Of a stretch of 45,898 nucleotides of DNA, positions 15,894-24,671 are shown one piece after another (position 1 is the first letter of the stretch; every line of letters begins with the position of its first letter). A program made the translations under genes and the position numbers. Source of the DNA: DUZB01 sp964407525 (GTDB taxonomy: Bacteria > Desulfobacterota > DSM-4660 > Desulfatiglandales > Desulfatiglandaceae); NCBI GenBank assembly GCA_964407525.1, contig CAYOWC010000011.1, positions 1 through 45,898 of the forward strand, written 5' to 3'. The notes under the pieces are model-generated. The model saw only the letters and a program-made list of their open reading frames with translations. It did not search any database and had not been told where the DNA came from.

Positions 15894-16673
15894 TTAAAGT
15901 AAAGCAAGCCTATCGTCTTTAAGATCCGAGACAAACATATGTCCCGGCGCATGGGTAATCACCAGGGGTAGGTCTGTAGAGGTCGCAGCCAGGGTGGTGG
16001 TAACTCCGCACGCCCAGAACACCGGTATTTCGCCGGGCAGAATCGTTACCGGGTCACCAAAATCGGGGACATTAAGGTCTTGAATGCCGATTTCTTCAGG
16101 CGATCCCATATGGACAGGTGCCCCGTGGGTCAGGTGAAAGCGTGTGGTCACCTGGACGGCACGAATCGCCTGTTCGGGTTTCATCGGTCTCATACTGACA
16201 ACCAAAGGGGCAGAAAAAGGACCGGCCGGCTCGCATTCACGGTTCGTGATATACATGGAAACGTTTCTGTTTTCCTCAAGATTCCTCACAGGAACCCCCG
16301 CATTTAGAAGGGCATTCTCAAAAGAGAAGCTGCAACCGAAAAGAAAGCTGACGAGTTTTTCATGGACTACGTCGTATACCTGATCGACCTCAGTGACTTT
16401 TCCTCTTTCAAAAATCCTGTAGAGGGGTATGTCGGATCTAAGGTCGGCCTCAGGAGCGATTTTCGGTTCCCAAACGCCGGGTTCCAGCACATCAAGGATG
16501 GGACACGGTTTGGGATTGCGGATACAGAAGAGTAAAAAGTGAAAGGCTGCATGTTCTGGAAGCATGACGAGATTGGCCTGCACAAAACCCGGGGCTTCTC
16601 CGGAAGTCGGCGTTGTCCATTGACCGTCTCTGATCTTTTTCCGCAATTGGGAGGAGGATTTCGTTGAAGTCAT
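15894..16673 (-). CDS. DUF1445 family protein (putative hydro-lyase / D-glutamate cyclase-like)
   Basis: Protein of 259 residues of the DUF1445/YcsI family. Recognisable parts are the conserved opening APGFVQANLVMLPEHAAFHF, then RNPKPCPILDV, SFENALLNAGVPVRN and the C-terminal ITHAPGHMFVSDL. Family members are annotated as putative hydro-lyases, and the mammalian homologue domain is a D-glutamate cyclase. The start at 16673 has GGAG 11 bases upstream; an ATG 21 bases further up is in frame. It sits between gltX (36 bases upstream) and the Liv operon on the same strand. Confidence 0.8.
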   Translation of the reverse strand: MTSTKSSSQLRKKIRDGQWTTPTSGEAPGFVQANLVMLPEHAAFHFLLFCIRNPKPCPILDVLEPGVWEPKIAPEADLRSDIPLYRIFERGKVTEVDQVYDVVHEKLVSFLFGCSFSFENALLNAGVPVRNLEENRNVSMYITNRECEPAGPFSAPLVVSMRPMKPEQAIRAVQVTTRFHLTHGAPVHMGSPEEIGIQDLNVPDFGDPVTILPGEIPVFWACGVTTTLAATSTDLPLVITHAPGHMFVSDLKDDRLALL

Positions 16674-16709
16674 GGCTGGTTTCTCCGTGAGCATCTCATA
16701 TGAAACTGG

Positions 16710-18122
16710 CTATTTGCTTCGAATATGATCCATTCCTTTTTCGAGCCGTCGCAGTACCTTTTTGCTTCCTAGAGTTTCCATAACCTCAAAAATTCCCGGG
16801 CTCGCTGTTCTTCCTGTTAAAACCATCCTGAGGGGCTGAGCAATTTTCTTGAAGGGAATATCCTGCTCTTTCAGAAATGCCGCAAAGCACTCTTCAAGGG
16901 AGGCTTTGTCAAAGGCTGCAAGGGCTGAAAGTTTCCGGTACGAACCTTCAAGATAAGGCAGGATATCGGATTTCAGGAATTTCTTGTCCCCTTTTTTTTC
17001 AAATGACAAGTCTTCCTCAAAGAAGAAGCGCGCCGCTTCGGCCATTTCAATGAGGGTCTTGCTCCTCATTTTCAAAAGGGCGACAACCTCTTTCAGCTTT
17101 TCCGTATTCAGATTATCCAATCCAAGCCGCTGGAGGAAAGGCTTGAGTTCACGGGCAAGGAAATCGTCAGAAGCCTCCCGTATATACTGCGCATTCAGAT
17201 CTAGAAGTTTCTCATAATTGAAAACACCTGCGGCCTTCCCAACGTTTTCCAGGGAGAATTTCTCCACAAGCTCATCCAGGGAGAATTTCTCCTGGTCTCC
17301 ATAAGACCAGCCAAGGCGCACTAGTGCATTCAATAATGCGTGCGGGAGATAGCCCATTTCCCTGTACTCAAGAACAGACAGAGCCCCGTGGCGCTTACTC
17401 AATCTCTTTTTATCGCTCCCAAGAATCATGGGCACGTGGGCGTATTTGGGAATAGGTTCGTCAACAGCCTGATAGATCAGAATCTGTCTCGGGGTATTGT
17501 TGACGTGGTCATCTCCTCTTATGATAACGGTTACTCCCAGGTCGATATCATCGGCAACCACGGCAAGGTGATAGGTAGGACTGCCGTTGGATCTACGTAT
17601 GATCAGATCGTCGAGTTCTCCGTTGTCAAAACTGATTGATCCTTTTATGAGATCACGAAACTGGGTTTTCCCTGTCAGAGGGGTTTTCAATCTGACTACG
17701 GACCCGGGGGCAGCTCCGAGTTCAAGATTTCTGCATTTTCCATCATACTTCGGCTTAAGCCCTTTTTTCTTTGCCTCTTCTCTTCGCTCGTTGAGTTCCT
17801 CCTGGGAGCAGTGGCAGTGATAGGCACGGCCCTTTTTCAGGAGTTTTTCAATAAAGGCGTTGTACAGGTCGTATCTTTTGGATTGGAAGTAAGGTCCTTC
17901 ATCCCATGATAGTCCAAGCCATTCCATGGATTCAATGATAGCCGTTGTCGCTTCTTCGGTCGATCTTGCTTCATCTGTATCTTCGATACGGAGAATGAAT
18001 TTTCCGCCATTTTGTTTCGTATAAAGCCAGTTAAAAAGCGCGGTTCTTGCGCCACCGATATGAAGGTATCCGGTGGGGCTGGGGGGGAAACGGGTTACGA
18101 TATGTGCACTGTCCATGGTCAA
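16710..18122 (-). CDS. gltX: Glutamyl-tRNA synthetase
   Basis: Class I aminoacyl-tRNA synthetase of 470 residues, usual for bacterial GluRS. It has the HIGH-type motif PSPTGYLHIGGARTALF (about 15-31), zinc-binding CHC followed by a later Cys (YDGKC), and a KMSKS-type motif KRLSKRHG. It charges tRNA-Glu, and in organisms lacking GlnRS also tRNA-Gln. The start is ambiguous: a TTG at 18122 has GGAGG at 8 bases, while the ATG at 18116 is 14 bases from it; I give the TTG. Confidence 0.96.
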   Translation of the reverse strand: MTMDSAHIVTRFPPSPTGYLHIGGARTALFNWLYTKQNGGKFILRIEDTDEARSTEEATTAIIESMEWLGLSWDEGPYFQSKRYDLYNAFIEKLLKKGRAYHCHCSQEELNERREEAKKKGLKPKYDGKCRNLELGAAPGSVVRLKTPLTGKTQFRDLIKGSISFDNGELDDLIIRRSNGSPTYHLAVVADDIDLGVTVIIRGDDHVNNTPRQILIYQAVDEPIPKYAHVPMILGSDKKRLSKRHGALSVLEYREMGYLPHALLNALVRLGWSYGDQEKFSLDELVEKFSLENVGKAAGVFNYEKLLDLNAQYIREASDDFLARELKPFLQRLGLDNLNTEKLKEVVALLKMRSKTLIEMAEAARFFFEEDLSFEKKGDKKFLKSDILPYLEGSYRKLSALAAFDKASLEECFAAFLKEQDIPFKKIAQPLRMVLTGRTASPGIFEVMETLGSKKVLRRLEKGMDHIRSK

Positions 18123-18165
18123 AAAAACAACCTCCGTGTGAAACTTCGTTTCGGTTCAGGGTTGA

Positions 18166-18210
18166 AAGGTTCCCCGCTTTCGCTTCGCTTCAGACGGGAT
18201 CTTCGACAGG
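18166..18210. repeat. 46-bp intergenic repeat, copy 2
   Basis: Contains CCCCGCTTTCGCTTCGCTT and then CAGACGGGATCTTCGACAGG and matches 2811-2856 in the same orientation with few differences. It lies between the unknown gene and gltX. Confidence 0.6.
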
Positions 18211-18270
18211 TTTGGATTGCCGCCATACTCACACTCTACATCTCCAATGGAGACCTCGGTCAAAAATGTG

Positions 18271-19329
18271 TTAGTCTGGTGAATAAACCCAGTTGCAGTG
18301 TACGGGTGTTGCGTTGAGGGCATCGAACCTTGGATGCAGTAGTTCATGTTCCAGTTTTAACCAGTTATAGGCTGCTTTAACCTTTCTCAATTTTCCGTCT
18401 TTCGGGGGCCTGGAATGGGTAGTGTGGCGGTAATATACTTCCAGAATACCGATCTGAAAACCATCAACCTGATACAGATAATTGGATTTCACAAAATCAT
18501 TTTGAATAATATTATGCTCTGCAATGCACTGGACCTGCTCATCGGAAAATTGGATCAGGAAAAATTTGGAAACCCCTCTCTCGGAATATCGGTACATGAT
18601 CCTTGATTCTGAGCTGGACATGAAGATCGTTGAAACAAAGGGGAGTTGCCGTAATAGTTGGGCTGCAATGAGCCCTGCAGTTCGCCGACCGCCAACGGTG
18701 TGATGACACCCATAATATTCAAATAATTTACTTTGCAGTATCCGCCCTTCTTTTTCTCCATTCTCATAGAGATTATGCTGGATGTACCGGAGAGATTTTG
18801 CGAGATCCTGAGCCGCATCCGCAATGGGCCAATCAATTTTCACATGAAAATGTGTGAGGGAATACCTGTTTTTCTTCTTTATACCCGGGTCCTGTTGAAT
18901 GAGTAGGGCATAATCCACATCAAGTAGTTGATCTATGAGGTTGGAGAAATTCGGACTGTCGAAATGCCTGAGGTTTTGACGAAACTGCTTGTAAAGAGGA
19001 AACTCCGCAAGATACTTCAGGTTTCTTTTACTTACGCTGTTTTCGGGAAAAAAGCGGATATAATTTTTCAGGGTATCCCTGACGGTGTCTTCGCAGAGAA
19101 TGACGAGGAATGTGTTGAAAAAATCAGACTCCTTTTCCATTTTTTTTGACTTTGGTTTCAGTTCGCTTTTTTCCACAAAACTGTATTCGGCATTGTTTTC
19201 CTTGAAATTGAGGAAGGAATCAATTAATGCGATTTTCATCAAACGGCGTTCCAGGCTGTCTCTCAAGATCTCGTAAATAGATCTTTTCAATTTCCCGAAG
19301 TAACTAAGTTGTTCTCTGTATTTCCACAT
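18271..19329 (-). CDS. Hypothetical protein
   Basis: Open frame of 352 codons. I do not recognise the family. The sequence is rich in Tyr, Phe, Lys and His, lacks a signal peptide and membrane helices, and has a charged N-terminal part (MWKYREQLSYFGKLKRSIYE). Candidate functional residues are in THFHVKIDW, YGCHHTVGGRRTAG and LEVYYRHTTHSRP, so a metal- or nucleic-acid-binding role could be considered but is not supported. It is flanked by a 400-base AT-rich gap upstream and a repeat downstream, and its composition is more AT-rich than its neighbours, suggesting an accessory gene. No close ribosome binding site is apparent, so the start is uncertain. Confidence 0.65.
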   Translation of the reverse strand: MWKYREQLSYFGKLKRSIYEILRDSLERRLMKIALIDSFLNFKENNAEYSFVEKSELKPKSKKMEKESDFFNTFLVILCEDTVRDTLKNYIRFFPENSVSKRNLKYLAEFPLYKQFRQNLRHFDSPNFSNLIDQLLDVDYALLIQQDPGIKKKNRYSLTHFHVKIDWPIADAAQDLAKSLRYIQHNLYENGEKEGRILQSKLFEYYGCHHTVGGRRTAGLIAAQLLRQLPFVSTIFMSSSESRIMYRYSERGVSKFFLIQFSDEQVQCIAEHNIIQNDFVKSNYLYQVDGFQIGILEVYYRHTTHSRPPKDGKLRKVKAAYNWLKLEHELLHPRFDALNATPVHCNWVYSPD

Positions 19330-19742
19330 TTTTTATTTATTTTCCGCGGCCCTTACCAAGTACCTGCGGTTTTTTGGGTTCTGTAAAACATTTAATAAAA
19401 TTGGCAAACTCAACTCGCATCTCGAACGGACGATAAGGCTTTCTCTTTTAGCATCCGAAAATCAGTATCTATAAAAATATCAAATAATTACTCTAAATGT
19501 CAACAAAAAAGATGTTTTTTCCACACGGATAATCCTTCCCAAAACCAGCAAGGAATAAGCGCGGGAAAAGAAGAGAGATGGAGAAGCATCCTTCATTCCG
19601 GCATTTAATGTGAAGATGGTGGTTGCGAAAGGCTTATAGGGTGATTATAAAATTCTTGACAAACTAGCTGTTTTTTATGTAGTCAGTTCATTTACTCGAA
19701 AAACGTCGGATAAGACTTTTGGGTAAGGGTTGGTTAAATCGA
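19330..19742. other. AT-rich divergent intergenic region
   Basis: About 410 bases between the unknown gene (minus) and the DUF177-rpmF operon (plus). I see no gene. The right part holds a promoter candidate at 19656; the left part is AT-rich (AAAAATATCAAATAATTAC) and could hold the upstream signals of the unknown gene. Confidence 0.7.
19656..19685 (+). promoter_or_regulatory. Sigma-70-type promoter of the rpmF-fab operon
   Basis: A consensus TTGACA at 19656-19661 is followed after 18 bases by TAGTCA (19680-19685); TATGTA at 19676 is an alternative with short spacing. It lies about 60 bases before the DUF177 gene. Confidence 0.5.
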
Positions 19743-20279
19743 ATGATTGTTGATTTTACGGCACTTTTGCAGGGAGAGCATCAGTTCACAGTCACGCTTA
19801 ATCCCGCATTGTGGCAGAGTAGGGTTTCTGATGGCCAGCTCATCGGTCTTGAAAAACCGGTTGTAGCACAGTTGACCGTCTCCAAAGACCGAACTGAATA
19901 TACCATTCAGGGTCGTGTCTCAGGGGTTCTTCGCGGGTTGTGCGGAAGGTGCCTCGAAGCATACGTTCAACCACTCAAACCCGACTTCACACTCGTTGTG
20001 TCTTCTTCATCTGCACCTTCAGATAAACTGAAAGATGTAGAACTTTCGGAGGAGGATTTCATGGCTGCGTCGGAACACGAGAGTGAAGTTGACCTGCAGG
20101 AACTGGTTATGGAGCAGATCTTTTTGTCCCTGCCTATCGGGCTTCTGTGCGGCGAGGATTGTTTGGGTTTGTGTCCCGACTGCGGAGTGAATTTAAACAA
20201 GAACAAGTGCAATTGTCAAAAACATAGCGGGCATCCAGCTTTCTCGAAACTAAAAGCGTTGAAATTCGAAAAGGAATGA
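19743..20279 (+). CDS. yceD: DUF177/YceD family 50S rRNA accumulation protein
   Basis: Protein of 178 residues of the DUF177 (YceD) family, needed for normal 23S rRNA levels and nearly always encoded directly before rpmF, as here. The zinc-binding Cys residues are seen in GLCGRCLEAYV and CGEDCLGLCPDCGVNL, with a terminal CNC. I place the start at the ATG at 19743 (MIVDFTALL); a TTG at 19719 is also in frame, and neither has a strong ribosome binding site. Confidence 0.9.
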   Translation: MIVDFTALLQGEHQFTVTLNPALWQSRVSDGQLIGLEKPVVAQLTVSKDRTEYTIQGRVSGVLRGLCGRCLEAYVQPLKPDFTLVVSSSSAPSDKLKDVELSEEDFMAASEHESEVDLQELVMEQIFLSLPIGLLCGEDCLGLCPDCGVNLNKNKCNCQKHSGHPAFSKLKALKFEKE

Positions 20280-20369
20280 CCCTGAATATTAATTTTTAAT
20301 CTAAACCGTCCCTTTAGCTTATGGTTGTTCCATGGGCGGGAGCCGGTTGTGCGGAGTTCACTATAAATT

Positions 20370-20552
20370 ATGGCTGTACCTAAGAAAAAACGATCTAAGT
20401 CAAAGCGCGGAAGTCGTCGTTCCCACGACTCCATTTCATTGACCAGTACCGTATCGTGCCCACAATGTCATGAACCGGTACTTCCCCACCATGTATGTTC
20501 CGCATGCGGGACCTACAAAGGCCGAACCGTAATTAAGACAGAAGAGAGCTGA
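20370..20552 (+). CDS. rpmF: 50S ribosomal protein L32
   Basis: Complete 60-residue L32 with the typical opening MAVPKKKRSKSKRGSRRSHD and a Cys4 zinc ribbon (CPQC and CSAC). It sits between DUF177 and plsX, the widely conserved order, and is followed by plsX after one base. Confidence 0.98.
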   Translation: MAVPKKKRSKSKRGSRRSHDSISLTSTVSCPQCHEPVLPHHVCSACGTYKGRTVIKTEES

Positions 20553-20553
20553 T

Positions 20554-21549
20554 ATGAACGTAGCCGTTGACGCCATGGGAGGTGATAATGCTCCCGAAGT
20601 GGTTGTTGAGGGCGCAGTTGAGGCCGTTTGTGAACTGGGCATCCCAGTTACTCTTGTAGGGCATCGGGAAGTACTTGAAAAAATTCTGGATGCCCACAAA
20701 CCATCGGATTTGCTCTCCGTGCATCATTGCGAAGATATGGTGCACATGGATGAGACCCCGCTGAAGGCTGTTCGGAAAAAAAAAGATGCATCTATCAGGG
20801 TAGCTTTTGATCTCGTAAAAGGCGGGGTCGCGGATGCGGTAGTGAGTGCGGGAAATTCAGGGGCGATGTTTGCTGCCGGAGTGCTTGTATTAGGACGCAT
20901 AAAGGGTGTTGACAGACCTGCTATCGCCAGCATCGTTCCGACTGAAAAAGGCCCCGGCGTTCTTATTGATGTGGGAGCAAACGTAGATTGCAGGCCCAAC
21001 CATCTCCTACAGTTCGGCCTTATGGCAAATGCGTTTGCAAATTCCTGCCTCGGAATTGAGAACCCTGCAATCGGGTTGCTCAGTATTGGTGAGGAAAGAA
21101 GCAAAGGCAATGAACAGGTACGCCTGTCACATCGACTGTTCAGAGAAAGTCCCCTGAATTTTGCAGGGAATGTGGAAGGCCGCGATCTCTTTGACGGCGA
21201 TGTGGATGTTATTGTTTGCGACGGTTTCGTAGGGAATGTGGCTTTAAAAGTTATCGAAGGCGTTGTTGAGGCTATCACCAGGCATGTGAAACATGAACTT
21301 GAGGATCCTGAAACAAATCTTGCTGATGCAGTGTTGTGTCGGAACCTTATTGATCGTTTCAAGCGAAAACTGGATTACGAAGAATACGGCGGAGCCCCGT
21401 TGTTAGGTATCAAAGGCGTGGGCATTGTTTGTCATGGAGGTTCTTCTTCCAAGGCAATAAAAAACGCCATCAGGGTCGCGGCTCAGTATGTGAACAACAG
21501 AATCGTAGAAAAAATGAGTCTTGCATTGGAGACAGTTACCTCTGGCTAA
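20554..21549 (+). CDS. plsX: Phosphate acyltransferase PlsX
   Basis: Acyl-ACP:phosphate acyltransferase of 331 residues, the usual length, opening with the signature VAVDAMGGDNAPE. It makes acyl-phosphate for phospholipid synthesis at the membrane face. It directly follows rpmF. In many bacteria fabH and fabD come next; here a 221-base non-coding gap and fabG follow. Confidence 0.97.
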   Translation: MNVAVDAMGGDNAPEVVVEGAVEAVCELGIPVTLVGHREVLEKILDAHKPSDLLSVHHCEDMVHMDETPLKAVRKKKDASIRVAFDLVKGGVADAVVSAGNSGAMFAAGVLVLGRIKGVDRPAIASIVPTEKGPGVLIDVGANVDCRPNHLLQFGLMANAFANSCLGIENPAIGLLSIGEERSKGNEQVRLSHRLFRESPLNFAGNVEGRDLFDGDVDVIVCDGFVGNVALKVIEGVVEAITRHVKHELEDPETNLADAVLCRNLIDRFKRKLDYEEYGGAPLLGIKGVGIVCHGGSSSKAIKNAIRVAAQYVNNRIVEKMSLALETVTSG

Positions 21550-21770
21550 TATTCAGATATCAAAGCTCTTTGGTTCCTGATGCTGTCTCTTTAATTGGAC
21601 TCTGCCGAATTATGCGGTTTTTTGTCGGTTCACGCCGGAATGCGGGTTTCAGGACCGTCTCTTTTTCCCTTCGGGTGTAAAAATCTACTCATCGAGATTG
21701 TCTTGAATTCCCGGTAGCCATGTCCGTTTCTACCGATCAGGTTAAACTATCTGAAAAAAGAGGGTATTTC

Positions 21771-22520
21771 ATGAAAACTTCTCATTCCAGAGTTGTTGTT
21801 ATAACAGGCGGTTCCAAAGGGATAGGACGCGCTGTTGCGTATAAATTTGCAGAGGAAAATGCAAAACTCGTTCTGGTCCATTATGACGCGGATGATTCTG
21901 CTTCTCAAGAGACATTGAAAGAACTGTCTGAAAAGGGCGTTGAGGCGGTGAGCTATAAAGTAGACGTCTCTTCTTTTAAGGCAGTCCAAGAACTTTTCTC
22001 TGAGATCTATGAGCGATTTGAAAAAATAGATATACTTGTGAATAATGCGGGAATTACTAAAGATGCTCTGTTCATGCGTATGACCGAAGAAGCCTGGGAT
22101 GCCGTTTTGAACATTAATCTGAAGAGCGTATTCAACTGCACCCAATCCGTCATTCGTCCCATGATAAAGCAGCGTCAGGGGAGAATTGTCAATGTCTCCT
22201 CAGTGGTTGGCCAGATCGGCAACCCGGGCCAGGCAAACTACTCTGCATCAAAGGCCGGCGTTATGGCGTTCACTAAAACAATTGCAAAAGAAGTGGCCCC
22301 CAGGGGAATAACTGTAAATGCTGTCGCGCCGGGGTTCATCCTGACGGAAATGACGGAAGTTCTTCCCGATAAAGTCAAAGATTTCTTCATGCAGCAGATC
22401 CCTTCCGGGAGAATGGGAAAGCCGGAGGAAGTAGCAGATGCAATTTATTGGTTGTGTTCTGAGCAGTCAACTTATATTACCGGTCAGATTATTCACGTGA
22501 ATGGCGGTATGTATATGTAG
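21771..22520 (+). CDS. fabG: 3-oxoacyl-ACP reductase FabG
   Basis: Short-chain dehydrogenase of 249 residues. It has the NADPH-binding TGGSKGIGRA, the NNAG motif in LVNNAGITKD, catalytic Ser in VSSVVGQIG, and Tyr-x3-Lys in ANYSASKAG. It reduces 3-oxoacyl-ACP in fatty-acid elongation. The ATG at 21771 has AGAGGG at about 7 bases; the in-frame ATG at 21720 gives a non-conserved extension. It is followed by acpP and fabF, the standard order. Confidence 0.95.
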   Translation: MKTSHSRVVVITGGSKGIGRAVAYKFAEENAKLVLVHYDADDSASQETLKELSEKGVEAVSYKVDVSSFKAVQELFSEIYERFEKIDILVNNAGITKDALFMRMTEEAWDAVLNINLKSVFNCTQSVIRPMIKQRQGRIVNVSSVVGQIGNPGQANYSASKAGVMAFTKTIAKEVAPRGITVNAVAPGFILTEMTEVLPDKVKDFFMQQIPSGRMGKPEEVADAIYWLCSEQSTYITGQIIHVNGGMYM

Positions 22521-22582
22521 TGCTTGCTCTTTAATTAACTATTCGGTGGCCAAAAAATTCAAAATTTTGAGGGAGGTAACTT

Positions 22583-22816
22583 ATGTCAGCTATAGAGGAA
22601 AAAATTAAAAAGATTATTTGTGAGCAACTTGATGTCCCTGAAGAAGATGTGGTAATGGATGCATCTTTTGTTGATGATCTTGGTGCTGATTCTCTGGATC
22701 AGGTTGAACTTATCATGGCGATGGAAGAGGAGTTTGATGTATCCATTCCAGATGAAGATGCTGAAAAGATCGCAATGGTGAAGGATGCCGTGAATTATGT
22801 GATTAATGCGGTTGGT
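22583..22816 (+). CDS. acpP: Acyl carrier protein (3' end in gap)
   Basis: The first 78 residues of ACP are visible, nearly the full usual length. The phosphopantetheine-bearing Ser lies in DLGADSLDQVEL, and the helix IPDEDAEKI is typical. The start has GGGAGG upstream. The coding sequence runs into a 100-N scaffold gap at 22817, so the last few codons and stop are not seen. Confidence 0.95.
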
Positions 22817-22916
22817 NNNNNNNNNNNNNNNNNNNNNNNNNNNNNNNNNNNNNNNNNNNNNNNNNNNNNNNNNNNNNNNNNNNNNNNNNNNNNNNNNNNN
22901 NNNNNNNNNNNNNNNN
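22817..22916. other. Assembly gap (100 N)
   Basis: Exactly 100 N between acpP and fabF, a conventional scaffold-gap length, so the true size is unknown. It holds the acpP stop codon. Confidence 0.98.
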
Positions 22917-22958
22917 GCCTTGGACGGATAGTCCTGATTTACCGAAAGGGAAATTAAG

Positions 22959-24197
22959 ATGACAAAAAGGGTTGTTGCTACAGGACTGGGAATGGTCACG
23001 CCTCTCGGGACAGGCGTTGAAAAAAACTGGGATAGGGCCTGTTCCGGAAAATCGGGTATAGGCCCCATCACACGATTTGATGCTTCGGAGTTTGCATCTC
23101 AAATCGCCGGAGAAGTCGCCGATTTCAACGCAAAAGATTTCCTGGATAAACAACAGATCAGGCGTCTCGATATCTTTATCCACTATGCCGTTGCTTCTGC
23201 AAGAATGGCAATAGAGAATTCAGGTCTGAAAATAGACCAAAAGAACGGGCATAGAGTTGGCTGCGTAACCGGCAGTGGCCTTGGGGGGCTTGGTACGCTT
23301 GAGCATTACCATTCGGTGCTCATGGAAAAAGGCCCAAAGAGAATCAGCCCGTTCTTTATCCCGGGCATTATTGCCAATATGGTTCCGGGACAGATTGCCA
23401 TTGAATTTGGGGCCAAAGGACCCAACCTCGCTATCTCCACTGCATGTGCAGCAAGTACCCATGCTATTGGGGAAGCTTTCAGGTTGATTCGTGAAGGCAT
23501 CTCGGACGTCATTATTACGGGGGGAGCGGAAGCGGTAATTACGCCGCTGGCCCTTGGGGGATTCTGCTCTATGCGGGCACTGTCTACTCGAAATGATGAA
23601 CCTGAAAAAGCGTCCCGGCCCTTCGAACTGAATCGTGACGGCTTTGTTATCGGGGAGGGGTCCGGAATATTGATCCTTGAAGAACTTGACCACGCCCTGG
23701 AAAGAGGCGCTCCCATTTTCGGCGAGGTGATCGGCTATGGATTGAGTGGCGACGCCTATCACATCTCCGCTCCCGAGCCCGATGGCGTTGGTGCTGTTGC
23801 CTGCATGCAGAATGCTATTTCCTATGCCGGAATCGAACCCGGTGACGTAGATTATATCAATGCCCATGGTACCTCCACTGAACTGAACGACCTTTCGGAA
23901 AACAGAGCGATTAAAAAGGTATTCGGAGACCATGCCGGAAAATTGGCCATAAGCTCGACAAAATCAATGACGGGCCATCTTCTTGGCGGGGCCGGAGGAG
24001 TTGAGGCAATCTTTGCCTTACTCACCATCAAGAACGGTATTATTCCTCCAACCATAAATTATGAAACCCCTGATCCTGAATGTGATCTGGACTATGTTCC
24101 CAATATAGCAAGAGAGACAAAAGTTATCACTGCCATGTCCAATTCATTTGGATTTGGAGGAACAAATGCTTCCGTGATTCTTAAAGCGTATGAATAA
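22959..24197 (+). CDS. fabF: 3-oxoacyl-ACP synthase II FabF
   Basis: Condensing enzyme of 412 residues, the usual length. The Cys-His-His triad lies in STACAASTHA, NAHGTSTELND and STKSMTGHLLGGAGG. It extends acyl-ACP with malonyl-ACP. It is directly downstream of acpP across the gap and upstream of rpiB. Confidence 0.97.
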   Translation: MTKRVVATGLGMVTPLGTGVEKNWDRACSGKSGIGPITRFDASEFASQIAGEVADFNAKDFLDKQQIRRLDIFIHYAVASARMAIENSGLKIDQKNGHRVGCVTGSGLGGLGTLEHYHSVLMEKGPKRISPFFIPGIIANMVPGQIAIEFGAKGPNLAISTACAASTHAIGEAFRLIREGISDVIITGGAEAVITPLALGGFCSMRALSTRNDEPEKASRPFELNRDGFVIGEGSGILILEELDHALERGAPIFGEVIGYGLSGDAYHISAPEPDGVGAVACMQNAISYAGIEPGDVDYINAHGTSTELNDLSENRAIKKVFGDHAGKLAISSTKSMTGHLLGGAGGVEAIFALLTIKNGIIPPTINYETPDPECDLDYVPNIARETKVITAMSNSFGFGGTNASVILKAYE

Positions 24198-24236
24198 TAG
24201 AGGATCCGCATCCCCTCTTTGACACTGGAAAAAAAC

Positions 24237-24671
24237 ATGAAGATTATTATTGGCTCTGACCATGGGGGTTTTGTACTGAAAGAAGCTTGCAGGGCGCATC
24301 TTAAGGATAGTGGGGTATCGGATGTCCATGATGCGGGGGTTTTCAGCCCTGATTCTACTGATTACCCGAAAACCGGGCATTTGGTAGCCCAAGCTGTTGC
24401 AGGGGGGGGATTTGAACGGGGAATACTCATTTGCGGAACGGGAATCGGGATGAGTCTGGTGGCAAATCGTTATAAAGGTATACGGGCTGCCCTCTGTCAC
24501 AACCTTTTTACGGCTCGTCTCTGTCGACAACACAATGATTCAAACATACTCGTTATGGGGGGAAGGGTAATAGGGGACGCTCTTGCTCTGGAAATGGTGG
24601 ATCTTTTTCTACAGACTCCTTTTGACGGTGGACGACATAAATTGAGGATTGATCAAGTTGACCTACAGTAA
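24237..24671 (+). CDS. rpiB: Ribose 5-phosphate isomerase B
   Basis: RpiB/LacAB family sugar-phosphate isomerase of 144 residues, with IIIGSDHGGF at the start and the anion-hole loop ICGTGIGMS. It interconverts ribose and ribulose 5-phosphates. The ATG at 24237 matches the family start; a TTG at 24219 is in frame. It overlaps the start of glyA, as in many delta-proteobacteria, Firmicutes and Actinobacteria, where rpiB-glyA is a common pair. Confidence 0.95.
   Translation: MKIIIGSDHGGFVLKEACRAHLKDSGVSDVHDAGVFSPDSTDYPKTGHLVAQAVAGGGFERGILICGTGIGMSLVANRYKGIRAALCHNLFTARLCRQHNDSNILVMGGRVIGDALALEMVDLFLQTPFDGGRHKLRIDQVDLQ

Noticed and set aside
21429..21680. 83-codon frame between plsX and fabG as a fabH remnant
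   Set aside because: It overlaps the plsX end in another frame and shows no ketoacyl-synthase motif.
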